In this document: positions 1-9,181 of the stretch, in pieces
Numbering within the stretch: the stretch's first letter is position 1
Layout: every line of letters begins with the position of its first letter
Assembly (NCBI GenBank): GCA_021201235.1
Contig: JAJQFI010000020.1
Coordinates: 1 to 64,000, forward strand
From: Oscillospiraceae bacterium
Lineage (GTDB): Bacteria > Bacillota > Clostridia > Oscillospirales > Ruminococcaceae
DNA length: 64,000 bases
Reading direction: 5' to 3'
Position numbers and translations under genes: made by a program
The notes under the pieces: generated by a model
What the model was told of the DNA's origin: nothing
Database searches by the model: none
What the model saw: the letters and a program-made list of their open reading frames with translations, nothing else

Positions 1-963
1 AACATCAACGGCAACCTTGCCGGAGAACATCGTTCTTTATGTAAGGTTGTCGTTGCATATGTATTTGACGGGCTCATGTCGAAATTAGGTGTTCAGGGGA
101 AAAGCATATGCCCGATGATTATGGGCTTTGGCTGTACAATAGGCGGTGCCGCCGGTGCAAGGGTCATTGACAATTACGGACAGCGACTGCTGACCATCGC
201 TTTGACGTGGGCGGTTCCCTGTGCGGCGATATGGTCTGTCATTCCGGTTCTGGCGACCTATTTCTTCGGGTCCGGTGCCATTCTGGTCGTTTTGGGGATC
301 CTTGCGTATATGATGCTTATGATTTTTATTATATCAAAGGTCTTCGGCAAGAAGCTTTCTCCCGCAGAAACGAGGGCAGGACTCATTATGGAGCTTCCGC
401 CCTACCATAAGCCCCATTGGAAAAACATTTTCTATATTGCATGGATAAGAGCGATTGATATATTCAAGAGAGCTCTGAGAACTATATTCCTGATTTCCCT
501 GATTGTCTATCTGTTGACCTTCTCCCGCTCCGGAAACGTAGAGGACAGTCTTTTGTATCACATTGGTACGTTCATCGAACCTGTGACCAGATTCTTCGGC
601 ATGGGATGGCAGACATTTATGGCGTTTATCTCCTCTGCTTTTGCAAAGGAAGCGGTATTGGGTGTACTCAATGCTGTATTCGCAGGACAGGGTTCCCTGA
701 TTGCAGGCACCTTTGAAGCAAAGTCCTTTGGGGTCGATTCAAGCGTCCTGGCTACGGTAATGCCCACAGTGATTTCCAAAGCGGAAGCCTTGGCGTTTAT
801 GTTCGCAGTTTCCTTCAATGTGCCATGCGTGATGGCTCTGTCCACAACCTACAGAGAAACACACTCCATCAAATGGACACTGCGTCTGGCTCTGTTCTTC
901 ACCGGCAGTGCGCTGGTTCTGTCTTGTATTATCTATCATGTTGCGGAGATCTTTCTGTCTTAG
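1..963 (+). CDS. feoB: Ferrous iron transport protein B, C-terminal part (5' truncated by window edge)
   Basis: The frame is open from base 1 and ends at TAG 961-963, so only the C-terminal membrane part of FeoB is here. FeoB is the GTP-driven ferrous iron permease. The segment FDGLMSKLGVQGKSICPMI followed by MGFGCTIGGAAGAR matches the FeoB gate/core region with its conserved Cys, and the rest contains about seven hydrophobic segments ending at IIYHVAEIFLS. The N-terminal G-protein domain lies outside the window. It converges on a minus-strand operon whose promoter carries an iron-box-like dyad, so the two may share metal regulation (inference). The ATG at 76 is internal, not the real start. 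Confidence 0.93.
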   Translation, partial: NINGNLAGEHRSLCKVVVAYVFDGLMSKLGVQGKSICPMIMGFGCTIGGAAGARVIDNYGQRLLTIALTWAVPCAAIWSVIPVLATYFFGSGAILVVLGILAYMMLMIFIISKVFGKKLSPAETRAGLIMELPPYHKPHWKNIFYIAWIRAIDIFKRALRTIFLISLIVYLLTFSRSGNVEDSLLYHIGTFIEPVTRFFGMGWQTFMAFISSAFAKEAVLGVLNAVFAGQGSLIAGTFEAKSFGVDSSVLATVMPTVISKAEALAFMFAVSFNVPCVMALSTTYRETHSIKWTLRLALFFTGSALVLSCIIYHVAEIFLS

Positions 964-980
964 CAGATAAAAACCGGCTC

Positions 981-1478
981 TTACGAGAGCAGTGTTCCAA
1001 GCCCCAGTGCCAACATAGCACAAACAGGAATATATACTATAAAGTGTATGGTATGCTCTTTCTTGTTGTAGCCGAAGAAGTGGCTTCTGTTGACACTTTT
1101 AAGCTCGGGGTAGAAGTGGATGAAGAAGTTTGAGCGGCAGAGGAGATACCAGTCAAAGAATATGATGTCGTAAATCTCCATCGCATAGAGCATGGTGATG
1201 AAACGGGCGAAGAACCGAAGAGTTCCGAACCCGTTTTTTGCGCCTTCCCAGATGGCGAGAGCGAACGCTCCCACAAACAAGCAAGTAGCGATTATCACTA
1301 TAATCCAGCCGATTATATGAGCACCCTTGAACCGCTCTTTCTTGTCCGGAATCACGGCTAAGTTCTCTTTCGGAGCAGAGGAGAAAAGCCTCTTGTCCTG
1401 AATGAACCCGACCGTGCCGTAGAGCATGAGAAAATAGCCGAGCATTAGCATGAGGGTGGAAACTATAGTTATTATCAT
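981..1478 (-). CDS. Small integral membrane protein, function unknown
   Basis: A 165-residue protein with about four predicted membrane segments: residues 1-25, a helix near 55-75, one near 85-105, and a C-terminal one rich in Ala/Leu. No catalytic motif is recognised. Its ATG overlaps the stop of the upstream methyltransferase gene by four bases (ATGA), so translation is probably coupled. It is the last gene of the minus-strand operon starting near 4062. Its 3' end faces the feoB stop with only 17 bases between. I cannot assign a function; co-transcription with two methyltransferases and a GNAT enzyme suggests an accessory role in the same pathway. Confidence 0.75.
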   Translation of the reverse strand: MIITIVSTLMLMLGYFLMLYGTVGFIQDKRLFSSAPKENLAVIPDKKERFKGAHIIGWIIVIIATCLFVGAFALAIWEGAKNGFGTLRFFARFITMLYAMEIYDIIFFDWYLLCRSNFFIHFYPELKSVNRSHFFGYNKKEHTIHFIVYIPVCAMLALGLGTLLS

Positions 1479-2089
1479 TTTGCATCACCTGCCTTCACGC
1501 ATTCCACATATGCCAAAGTGATGCGAGCCGGCATTTCTTTCATCATCGTGACTTTCCAGCCGTTCGATTCCAAAAACGTCTCATACTCCACGGTACTCCA
1601 CTGGTGCTCGAATTTAATGCCTGCAAGAGTAAGGATTTTCGACCAGACCCGGCTGACGGCACCTTTCTTATGATTAACAAAGTTCGGGGCAATCAGTATG
1701 CCATTCGGTTTAAGAACCCTGTCGATTTCCTTGAGAGCCTTCACTGGGTTGGGGACTATATGCAGAGCATTTGCGATGATGACGGCGTCAAAGGAATTGT
1801 CTCGATACTGTAGATTCTGGGCATCGGCAATCTCGAAGACAAGATTATCGGGGTAGTCGCCCTTCTTCGCCTCTTTGATCATCCCGTCAGAATAGTCAGT
1901 CGCAATCATTCTTTTTGCGGTATAGGCGACGTGCTTCGCCAGAAGCCCCGGACCAGTGGCGATTTCGAGGACATCCTTGCCCTCAATTACTTTCGGTATT
2001 TGCTCATACATGAATTCGTAAAGCCTGCGGTCAGCCCGCATGGCTTTTTCATATATCGGAGCATAAATGTCCCAGATTTTTTTGGTCAT
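1475..2089 (-). CDS. Class I SAM-dependent methyltransferase (UbiE-like fold)
   Basis: A Rossmann-fold methyltransferase: motif I is VLEIATGPGLLAKHV, followed by ATDYSDGMIKEAK (acidic residue that would bind the SAM ribose), the AD-containing motif II and motif III VLKPNGILIAPNF. Length about 204 residues is usual for small-molecule methyltransferases of the Methyltransf_11/25 type. The first ATG (2098) sits directly against the GGAGGG ribosome site, so the second ATG at 2089, ten bases from it, is preferred. Substrate unknown. The gene follows the GNAT gene by 5 bases and overlaps the next gene by four; it is a clear operon member. Confidence 0.85.
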   Translation of the reverse strand: MTKKIWDIYAPIYEKAMRADRRLYEFMYEQIPKVIEGKDVLEIATGPGLLAKHVAYTAKRMIATDYSDGMIKEAKKGDYPDNLVFEIADAQNLQYRDNSFDAVIIANALHIVPNPVKALKEIDRVLKPNGILIAPNFVNHKKGAVSRVWSKILTLAGIKFEHQWSTVEYETFLESNGWKVTMMKEMPARITLAYVECVKAGDAK

Positions 2090-2094
2090 GGCTG

Positions 2095-2685
2095 TCATCC
2101 CTCCATCGTATAAATCGTTCCGCCACCCTTGATTGACGTTTCCGCCACCTTTTTCATGCCACAGGAGGCGTACTTTTTCACTTTCAGCTCTGTGTCCGTG
2201 TCCAGAATGCAGGGAATATTTCGCTCATGAGCAATACGGAAAGGCTCTTCCAGTAGCACATGAAGAAATCCCTGTCCCTGAAATTCCCGTATGACAGCAA
2301 CCATTGAAACAACCACATAGTCAGGCTCTTTCTGATATATTTTCTCATACGGATTGCTCATCAGCGGAATCAACTTTTTCAGCGACCTGAGTGAAAGCTC
2401 ACGCAGGAACCGCCACGACATATGAAGGGATTCCCGCACCATCTTCATGCCCCATTCCTTTGCTTCGCCCTTTCGCCAATAAGCAAGATAGCCCTCTTGC
2501 CGTTCGGAAGTCGCATAGAGGACACCTAGGCGGTAGTAGCACTTCGTCATGATTTCTAAGACAGTTATCGCATCTTCACGGTCAAAGCAGGTAAACGCAC
2601 CCTCGCCCTCATCATAGAACGCTTCGCCAATCCGCCTGCCGATTGTTTTTATTTCTTCGTCGGTGAGATTTGTAAGTCGAATCAT
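2095..2685 (-). CDS. GNAT-family N-acetyltransferase
   Basis: A 196-residue acetyl-CoA-dependent acyltransferase. The acetyl-CoA binding motif A is seen as VVSMVAVIREFQGQGFLHVL (the Q/R-x-x-G-x-G/A pattern is QGQGF), followed by LLEEPFRIAHERNIPCILDT and a C-terminal region KVKKYASCGMKKV, typical of GNAT enzymes that sense a changed loop. Substrate cannot be told. It sits between two membrane/methyltransferase genes in a tightly packed operon (4-base and 5-base gaps). Start ATG has GAGG nine bases upstream. Confidence 0.85.
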   Translation of the reverse strand: MIRLTNLTDEEIKTIGRRIGEAFYDEGEGAFTCFDREDAITVLEIMTKCYYRLGVLYATSERQEGYLAYWRKGEAKEWGMKMVRESLHMSWRFLRELSLRSLKKLIPLMSNPYEKIYQKEPDYVVVSMVAVIREFQGQGFLHVLLEEPFRIAHERNIPCILDTDTELKVKKYASCGMKKVAETSIKGGGTIYTMEG

Positions 2686-2689
2686 GTGG

Positions 2690-3370
2690 TTAATCCTCGC
2701 AAAGCCTTCTATGTAAGTACGACCATGTCAATATACTCCCGAACCACAGTACCATGCTCTCACTCATCAGACCGTTGGTAAGTGCCAGACGGAATGCACA
2801 ATCCGGCATAAGCAGGGTGAGGAGCTTTAATGCAAGATAGAAAATCAGCGGGTTGGAGAGTGCCATCTGTCGTGGCAGGACAGTCTCATGGTGCAGCACA
2901 ATCCACGCCCAATAAAGATACGGCGGGAGCATCAGCACTTCTGTTACCGGGACGAGCCATGAAAAATGCGAAATAATCGCTTCTGAAACCGGCAGGGCGG
3001 CGGAGTCATAGCCATTATTGTTCATCCATGCGAAGCCGTAGAGAATCATGATGTAAAACAGGTGCAGGCAGAGCCATGGAGTCAGGCTGAATGCGGTCAG
3101 ATAGTGATAAATCTTCTGCCGCCGCTCCGTTTTGATGAGCTTTCCGATTGAGAACAATGCGATTCCGTAAAAGATGATTCCGGGGAATGAAAGCATCATA
3201 GCCAGATTGTTTCGCCAAGGAGCAATCTGTGCGACACCCACGGTCAGCCAAGAAACTGTTCCTGAGTAGGTCGTGTCGCCGTAAAGCATGAGCCAATCTC
3301 CGATGCCAAAGCACAGGCATCCCAGAAAACCACAGAATAGTGCGAGAGTAATCTTTTTATGGTCTGACAT
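2690..3370 (-). CDS. Multi-spanning membrane protein, resembling the DUF6796 type
   Basis: A 226-residue protein with six to seven hydrophobic segments. It opens with LALFCGFLGCLCFGIGDWLM; the FGIGDWLMLYG motif recurs in an uncharacterised Firmicutes membrane family (I believe DUF6796, not verified). No transporter or enzyme motif is visible. Its start codon overlaps the stop of the upstream methyltransferase gene by one base (TAATG), and GGGG lies ten bases upstream. A role in export or as a membrane partner of the operon enzymes is only a guess. Confidence 0.75.
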   Translation of the reverse strand: MSDHKKITLALFCGFLGCLCFGIGDWLMLYGDTTYSGTVSWLTVGVAQIAPWRNNLAMMLSFPGIIFYGIALFSIGKLIKTERRQKIYHYLTAFSLTPWLCLHLFYIMILYGFAWMNNNGYDSAALPVSEAIISHFSWLVPVTEVLMLPPYLYWAWIVLHHETVLPRQMALSNPLIFYLALKLLTLLMPDCAFRLALTNGLMSESMVLWFGSILTWSYLHRRLCED

Positions 3371-4062
3371 TAGTTATACGCCCCTTTTCGGCAAGTGAAA
3401 CAAGCTATGGATTTCACAGTGCTAAACTCTACTGTCTCATACTGCCTCTCCAGCCGCTGTTTCAGACTATCCGCTGTTTCATAGGGTGAAGTAAAGTACC
3501 CCTTCGGTTCATAGAGATGCCTGATGAACCAATCTGTCCGGGCGGTTTCTTCGGCAACATAAAAACAACCGCAGAAACAGCCACCGGGCTTTAAGACCCG
3601 AAACACTTCCCGATAAGCCGCTTCTTTGTCTGGAAAAGCATGAAATCCATTGAGGGAGAGTACGATGTCAAAGCTGTTGTCCGTGAAGGGCAAATTTCCT
3701 ACATCTCCCTGTTGAAAACGGACATTCGTCAATTCGTCCCGTTTCGCCCTTCTTTGCGCACGGGACATCATGTCCTCGGAATAATCCAGACAAGTGACGC
3801 TTGCATTCGGCAGCCCTTGATAGATCGGCATGGTCAGCACGCCGGTACCCACAGGAACCTCTAACAGTGAGCCAGAGAAATCCTCCGGAACGCCGGAAAG
3901 CGCACGGGACAGATATTCAACGGTTTCCGTCTGTTCCATATCCCACACCAGTTTACACACGGCTTTTCCCAACAGGGTAGAGCAGGTAATCATGCCATCA
4001 TAAAAAGTCGCTTCACCATCCGATACTTGATATGCGGATTTTATTTCCTCACGTCTGTTCAT
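3370..4062 (-). CDS. Class I SAM-dependent methyltransferase, first gene of operon
   Basis: A 230-residue Rossmann methyltransferase with motif I LLEVPVGTGVLTMPIYQGL, acidic loop CLDYSEDMMSRAQRRAK, QGDVGNLPFTDNSFDIVLSL and VLKPGGCFCGCFYVAEE. It differs from the second methyltransferase of the operon in length and motif sequence, so they are not recent duplicates. It heads a five-gene operon (4062 down to 981) transcribed from a strong promoter at 4106-4134. A dyad between the -10 box and the start codon suggests repression by a DtxR-type metal regulator. Substrate unknown. Confidence 0.87.
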   Translation of the reverse strand: MNRREEIKSAYQVSDGEATFYDGMITCSTLLGKAVCKLVWDMEQTETVEYLSRALSGVPEDFSGSLLEVPVGTGVLTMPIYQGLPNASVTCLDYSEDMMSRAQRRAKRDELTNVRFQQGDVGNLPFTDNSFDIVLSLNGFHAFPDKEAAYREVFRVLKPGGCFCGCFYVAEETARTDWFIRHLYEPKGYFTSPYETADSLKQRLERQYETVEFSTVKSIACFTCRKGAYN

Positions 4063-4085
4063 ATAAATCGCTTCCTTTATGTGTT

Positions 4086-4134
4086 GTTAGCTTAGGCTAA
4101 CTCATATTGTAGCAGATATAAATTGAAAAGTCAA
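4086..4134 (-). promoter_or_regulatory. Promoter with iron-box-like operator for the methyltransferase operon
   Basis: On the minus strand -35 TTGACT (4129-4134), a 17-base spacer and -10 TACAAT (4106-4111). Just downstream lies a perfect inverted repeat GTTAGC-4-GCTAAC (4086-4101) covering the likely transcription start. The half-site resembles the TTAGGTTAG/CTAACCTAA pattern known for DtxR/IdeR-type iron repressors. That it is metal-responsive is inference, supported by the neighbouring feoB. Confidence 0.75.
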
Positions 4135-4162
4135 CACAACATGAGAAAAAATGCAGAAGCCA

Positions 4163-4204
4163 AAACAGGCAAGGAAGCATCATAATCTACCTTGCCTGTT
4201 TTTT
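4163..4204. terminator. Bidirectional hairpin terminator insulating the methyltransferase operon
   Basis: Perfect 12-bp arms AAACAGGCAAGG (4163-4174) and CCTTGCCTGTTT (4190-4201) with a T run on the plus strand and TTTT on the minus strand. It separates tRNA-Leu readthrough from the downstream minus-strand promoter. Confidence 0.75.
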
Positions 4205-4219
4205 ACTTGAAATATAGGC

Positions 4220-4252
4220 AAAGAAGCCCCGAACAAAATTCAGGGCTTCTTT
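4220..4252 (-). terminator. Terminator of tRNA-Leu(TAA)
   Basis: Arms AAAGAAGCCC and GGGCTTCTTT (4220-4229 and 4243-4252), 22 bases past the tRNA CCA end on the minus strand. Confidence 0.75.
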
Positions 4253-4254
4253 GG

Positions 4255-4273
4255 TAGCTCGCTTCGCGAGCTA
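4255..4273. repeat. Compact hairpin with TTC/GAA loop
   Basis: Perfect 8-bp arms TAGCTCGC and GCGAGCTA around a three-base TTC loop, immediately after the tRNA. It has the same design (short GC-rich arms, TTC or GAA loop) as hairpins near 17041, 17104, 29884 and 29981. Confidence 0.6.
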
Positions 4274-4274
4274 T

Positions 4275-4360
4275 TGGTGCCGCTGACCGGACTTGAACCG
4301 GTACGCTTTAGGGGCGAGGGATTTTAAGTCCCTTGTGTCTGCCGATTCCACCACAGCGGC
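4275..4360 (-). tRNA. tRNA-Leu (anticodon TAA)
   Basis: Complete class II tRNA on the minus strand, 86 bases with encoded CCA (4275-4277). Acceptor GCCGCTG pairs with CAGCGGC; the T arm contains GGTTCAAGTCC; the anticodon loop CTTAAAA gives anticodon TAA (codon UUA). A long variable arm fits leucine. It is flanked by its own promoter and terminator. Confidence 0.95.
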
Positions 4361-4373
4361 GTTACCGCTTTCA

Positions 4374-4402
4374 ATATTATCACAACCGGCGCAAAAAGTC
4401 AA
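4374..4402 (-). promoter_or_regulatory. Promoter of tRNA-Leu(TAA)
   Basis: -35 TTGACT (4397-4402), 17-base spacer, -10 TAATAT (4374-4379), 14 bases before the mature tRNA 5' end. Confidence 0.65.
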
Positions 4403-4414
4403 TCTTTTTCAAAG

Positions 4415-4444
4415 AAAAAAGGGACTCTCCCGCAGGAAAGTCCC
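4415..4444 (-). terminator. Terminator of enolase gene
   Basis: Stem GGGACT/AGTCCC with additional inner pairs, followed on the minus strand by TTTTTT, 22 bases after the eno stop codon. Confidence 0.85.
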
Positions 4445-4466
4445 CTAAAATCGTTTCAATCCGAAA

Positions 4467-5918
<1,452 letters not shown>

Positions 5919-6194
5919 TCAGGAGAATAAATCTGAATGCGTGCCGGTTCTGAACAGAAACAAAATGAGGTCTCCATCTTCAATACGATAAACAAGTAAC
6001 CAATCAGGTTGAATATGGCATTCTCTGAAACCAACATAATCTCCGGTCAAGCTGTGGTCTCTAAGCTTTTCTGCAAGAGGTTCCCCATCTGCCAGAGTAT
6101 TGACCACATCGTCCAAAAGCTCGAGATTACACCCTCTTTTTGCGGCAATCTTTAAGTCTTTTTTAAAACGGTTTGAAAGAACGACATTAAGCAT
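5919..6194 (-). CDS. yafQ: Type II toxin, YafQ/RelE family mRNA interferase
   Basis: A 91-residue RelE/ParE-superfamily toxin. The sequence ends LADGEPLAEKLRDHSLTG then GFRECHIQPDWLLVYRI and FLFRTGTHSDLF, the YafQ pattern with the conserved H in H-x-x-P-D-W and the C-terminal R-T-G-T-H-S. YafQ toxins cleave mRNA on the ribosome. The ATG at 6194 has GAGG nine bases upstream and overlaps the antitoxin stop by eight bases; an in-frame ATG at 6209 is inside that ribosome site and is rejected. Downstream partner of the DinJ-like antitoxin. Confidence 0.9.
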   Translation of the reverse strand: MLNVVLSNRFKKDLKIAAKRGCNLELLDDVVNTLADGEPLAEKLRDHSLTGDYVGFRECHIQPDWLLVYRIEDGDLILFLFRTGTHSDLFS

Positions 6195-6468
6195 CTGAAA
6201 GTACCTCATTCATCGCTTGTTTGAATGAAGAATAACGTTTGTACTTTTCGGGATTTGATTTCATCTCGGCGTACTCATTCAGTGCGGCAACGGTCTCAGC
6301 ATTCGGACTATCTCGCGTTACAGGAAACGGAAGCCCTTGAGCACGGAGGGACTGCTTTATAAAGATAGTTACCGCTGTGCTTAAGTCCATCCCCAAGTCT
6401 GCATAAAGTTCCTGTCCCGCTTTCTTTAAATCGGCATCCAAGCTGATATTCGTGCTTACTTTAGCCAT
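6187..6468 (-). CDS. dinJ: Type II antitoxin, RelB/DinJ family
   Basis: A 93-residue ribbon-helix-helix antitoxin: NISLDADLKKAGQELYADLG then MDLSTAVTIFIKQSLRAQGL matches the RelB/DinJ N-terminus (beta strand plus two helices), and the C-terminal half contains a flexible toxin-wrapping region. It is the first gene of the pair; AAGGAGG precedes its ATG. RelB/DinJ proteins repress their own promoter together with the toxin; the promoter at 6491-6520 is 20-odd bases upstream. Confidence 0.92.
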   Translation of the reverse strand: MAKVSTNISLDADLKKAGQELYADLGMDLSTAVTIFIKQSLRAQGLPFPVTRDSPNAETVAALNEYAEMKSNPEKYKRYSSFKQAMNEVLSDA

Positions 6469-6490
6469 AACATGTGCCTCCTTTGCTTAT

Positions 6491-6520
6491 ATTATATCAT
6501 AGTTATGTGCATTTTGTCAA
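6491..6520 (-). promoter_or_regulatory. Promoter of the dinJ-yafQ module
   Basis: -35 TTGACA (6515-6520), 18-base spacer, -10 TATAAT (6491-6496) on the minus strand. The nearby sequence contains several ATAT/TATA short dyads that could be the autoregulation site. Confidence 0.8.
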
Positions 6521-6551
6521 CACGAAGTTTCTACAATCACCCGCTAACTTT

Positions 6552-7403
6552 CTATCTTTCGTATGCCCCACCCTTAACATTCATCATATACAGCCTTGCT
6601 CCCGCTTCTTCCGAGGTGTTATAGTCGAGTCCCAGGTCTTGGGCGACTATTCTTGCGAGGTCGGAGAAGAGCTTGCAAGTGTTGATGAGGCTTGTCCATA
6701 TGCGGGCGGGGTCGGCGGTGGTGTAGGTTTTCAGGTACTTCCCATAGATGCTGTCGGGGAGATACTTTTTAAAGTACTTCCCCATTTTGCCGGTCGAGAC
6801 GGAGAAGTCGGAGATGGTGCCGATGTACCAACTGACGATTTTATTGAGCTGTGGGCGGAGGGTCTCCTCAAACATCGACTTTGCATAGGGAATCTCTTCG
6901 CGCTTCAAGCCCTTGGCGACGTTATTCAGACACCACCAGAACTCGTTACAGCAGGCGGAAAACTCGGCTTGCGTGGGTCTGTGGACCATGTAGCACTCGT
7001 TGTCGAGATTGTCCTCAAGGTGCCCTTCCCTGTCGAAGAGAACCTTCATCGGTTCGTTGCCCCAGTCGGGCATGGCGGTCGTGACCGTCAGGTCGAGGCG
7101 CACGCCGTCCTCAAAAATCGAGAGATATGTAAACCGCTCGGCGGTCTCGGACGTCAGTTCCGGGTTATCCAGAAGGTCGGGCATCTGCATTATGAGGACT
7201 TTGCCGAAAGCTCTCTCGATAAAGCAGGGGTTGTTGAAATACGGCGACAGGTCCCTGACGAGAAACGCAACGTCATAATCCTGATAGACATCACGGGGTC
7301 TCGAAGGGTTCGCCCTCGAGCCGCTCAGGACAGCCGCACGGACATTCGGGTCTCTCTTTACGGTGTCGGTAATAAGCTTTAACATTTCCACGGTTGAACG
7401 CAT
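6552..7403 (-). CDS. Aminoglycoside 6-adenylyltransferase-like protein (AadE/ANT(6) family)
   Basis: A 283-residue nucleotidyltransferase resembling ANT(6) streptomycin adenylyltransferases along its whole length: LSGSRANPSRPRDVYQDYDV (GS-x-A ... D-x-D active site), GVRLDLTVT (third carboxylate), and CCNEFWWCLNNVAKGLKREE, a stretch highly typical of AadE. The start is ATG 7403 with AAGAAGGG six bases away; an upstream in-frame start at 7445 lies over the promoter. Whether it confers streptomycin resistance cannot be judged; many gut Clostridia carry chromosomal members of unknown substrate. Confidence 0.85.
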   Translation of the reverse strand: MRSTVEMLKLITDTVKRDPNVRAAVLSGSRANPSRPRDVYQDYDVAFLVRDLSPYFNNPCFIERAFGKVLIMQMPDLLDNPELTSETAERFTYLSIFEDGVRLDLTVTTAMPDWGNEPMKVLFDREGHLEDNLDNECYMVHRPTQAEFSACCNEFWWCLNNVAKGLKREEIPYAKSMFEETLRPQLNKIVSWYIGTISDFSVSTGKMGKYFKKYLPDSIYGKYLKTYTTADPARIWTSLINTCKLFSDLARIVAQDLGLDYNTSEEAGARLYMMNVKGGAYER

Positions 7404-7433
7404 AAAATACCCTTCTTGTGCTTTGTTAAGATA

Positions 7434-7462
7434 ATTATAGCACAAAGAGGGTAGAATTTCAA
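7434..7462 (-). promoter_or_regulatory. Promoter of the AadE-like gene
   Basis: -35 TTGAAA (7457-7462), 17-base spacer, -10 TATAAT (7434-7439); it starts directly after the htrA stop. Confidence 0.75.
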
Positions 7463-7467
7463 TAGTC

Positions 7468-9060
7468 TCAGATTATATCGTTTGAATCTGAATCGTTGCT
7501 GTTGCCGGAGCCGGAGCTCGAGCCGTTGCCGAAGCCGAAGTTTCCGAAGATGTCGCCCCAAGGTGATGTTGAACTGCCCGACTGATCGTCAGAATCGGAA
7601 TCCGAATCGGGACCCGAGCCCGAATCGGTGCTTGAATCGGTTGTGGTCGAATCGGGAAGAGCCGACTGAGTGGTGGAGCCGACGGTTACGACGATTACTC
7701 TTGTCTCACCGTCTCTGTAGACCTCAAGGACGAGCTCGTCGCCGACTTCGAGGGAACCGACATAGGTCGAAAGCGAGCTTGCGCCGGTTATCTCGGTGTC
7801 GTCAGCCTTGGTGATGATATCGCCGACCTCAAGACCTGCTTCGTCTGCGGGTGCACCCTCGGTTACGCTGTAGACAACCGCTCCCGAGGTGATGCCGGTG
7901 CTGTAGTAGGTGCTGGTGGTCACGTCGGTAACGGTGACGCCGATGTAGCTCTTCTCATAGGTGCCGGTTTCGATGATGCTGTAGACAATTTCCTTGACGG
8001 TATTAATCGGAATTGCAAACCCGATGTTGTCGATGGACGCCTCAGAGGAGGAACTGCTCGAATACTTCGCGTTGGTGATTCCGACTACTTCGCCGTACAT
8101 GTTGAAGAGAGCGCCGCCCGAGTTACCGGAGTTGATGGCGCAGTCGGTCTGGATGAGCTCCATAGTGCTTCCCGTGGAAAGGGTTACCGAGCGGTCAAGG
8201 GCGCTGACTATTCCCGCAGTGAGGGAGAATGTGAGCTCGCCCAAGGGGTTGCCGATTGCGACGACCGAGTTGCCGACATTGAGGGCGTCGGAGTCGCCGA
8301 GGGTTACGGTGCTGAGGTCTTCAGCTTCAATCTTCAAGACCGCGATATCGTTGGACTCATCATAGCCGACGAGGGTTGCCGAATAGCTTTCGCCGTTATA
8401 GAGGCTGACGGTTATCGAATCGGAATCCTCAACAACATGGTAGTTTGTGAGAATATAGCCGTCGGAAGAGATTATAAATCCCGAGCCGGAAGCCGCCGAT
8501 GTGGTCGTGTAGCCGAAATAGTTGGTGGTAATCGAGGTTGTGATACCGACGGTGGCGTTGACGTTACTTGCGTAAACCTCCGCCGCTGTCATCTCCTCGC
8601 CCGCCTCAACCTCGTTGAGAACAACCTCCGAGCTGTGACTGCTCGTGTTGATGACCGTCGCCGAAGAAGTGTTGGTTGCGCCCGAGGATGTCGGAACTAT
8701 CGAACTGCCGGAGGTGACAAGAGCCGTCACGCAAGCTCCTACTCCGCCGCCGAGGATTGCGCAGACGAGTGCCAATGCAATCATCGCTCCCCAAGGGGTT
8801 CTTGAGGACTTTTCCTTCTTCTGCTTCTTTTGCTTCTTCTGGGTCGGCTGTTCGTAGACGACATATTCCGCCTTCGGCTGAGAATTGCTCTGCCACTGAT
8901 AGGTGTAGTCGCCCTGATATGCCGACTGCTGAGGCTGTTCTGCCTGCTTAGGCTCTGTGTTTTCAACAACCTCGCTCTGTGAAAACGTCTCGCTTTGCGA
9001 AACGGTCTCGTTCACAGCTTCGCCGGTTGCTTCATTAATATTGTCATTGTAGTTATCCAT
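7468..9060 (-). CDS. htrA: HtrA/DegP-type membrane-anchored serine protease with PDZ domain
   Basis: A 530-residue S1C protease for envelope quality control. N-terminal acidic/Gln-rich cytoplasmic part (1-85), one membrane helix (about 90-117), protease domain (about 160-350) with triad His208 (LTNYHVVED), Asp238 (ESNDIAVLK) and Ser314 (NSGNSGGALF), then one PDZ domain (about 375-455, GLEVGDIITKADD), then a Ser/Asp/Gly low-complexity tail of about 60 residues. The tail is unusual for HtrA. A second, divergent HtrA is at 33327-34901. It follows ypeB by about 120 bases on the same strand. Confidence 0.95.
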   Translation of the reverse strand: MDNYNDNINEATGEAVNETVSQSETFSQSEVVENTEPKQAEQPQQSAYQGDYTYQWQSNSQPKAEYVVYEQPTQKKQKKQKKEKSSRTPWGAMIALALVCAILGGGVGACVTALVTSGSSIVPTSSGATNTSSATVINTSSHSSEVVLNEVEAGEEMTAAEVYASNVNATVGITTSITTNYFGYTTTSAASGSGFIISSDGYILTNYHVVEDSDSITVSLYNGESYSATLVGYDESNDIAVLKIEAEDLSTVTLGDSDALNVGNSVVAIGNPLGELTFSLTAGIVSALDRSVTLSTGSTMELIQTDCAINSGNSGGALFNMYGEVVGITNAKYSSSSSSEASIDNIGFAIPINTVKEIVYSIIETGTYEKSYIGVTVTDVTTSTYYSTGITSGAVVYSVTEGAPADEAGLEVGDIITKADDTEITGASSLSTYVGSLEVGDELVLEVYRDGETRVIVVTVGSTTQSALPDSTTTDSSTDSGSGPDSDSDSDDQSGSSTSPWGDIFGNFGFGNGSSSGSGNSNDSDSNDII

Positions 9061-9181
9061 AATGATTTTTCTCCTTTACTTGTACTGTGAGCATATTGTA
9101 AAACTCCAATATTAAAAGTAAAGGTGCATTTCATTAATAATTGATAAACACTATTTGACGGGATGGTGAAAAAGCAGTGAC

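Noticed and set aside
6552-7403. Acquired resistance gene on a mobile element
   Set aside because: No transposase, terminal repeats or composition change surrounds the AadE-like gene; it has an ordinary local promoter.
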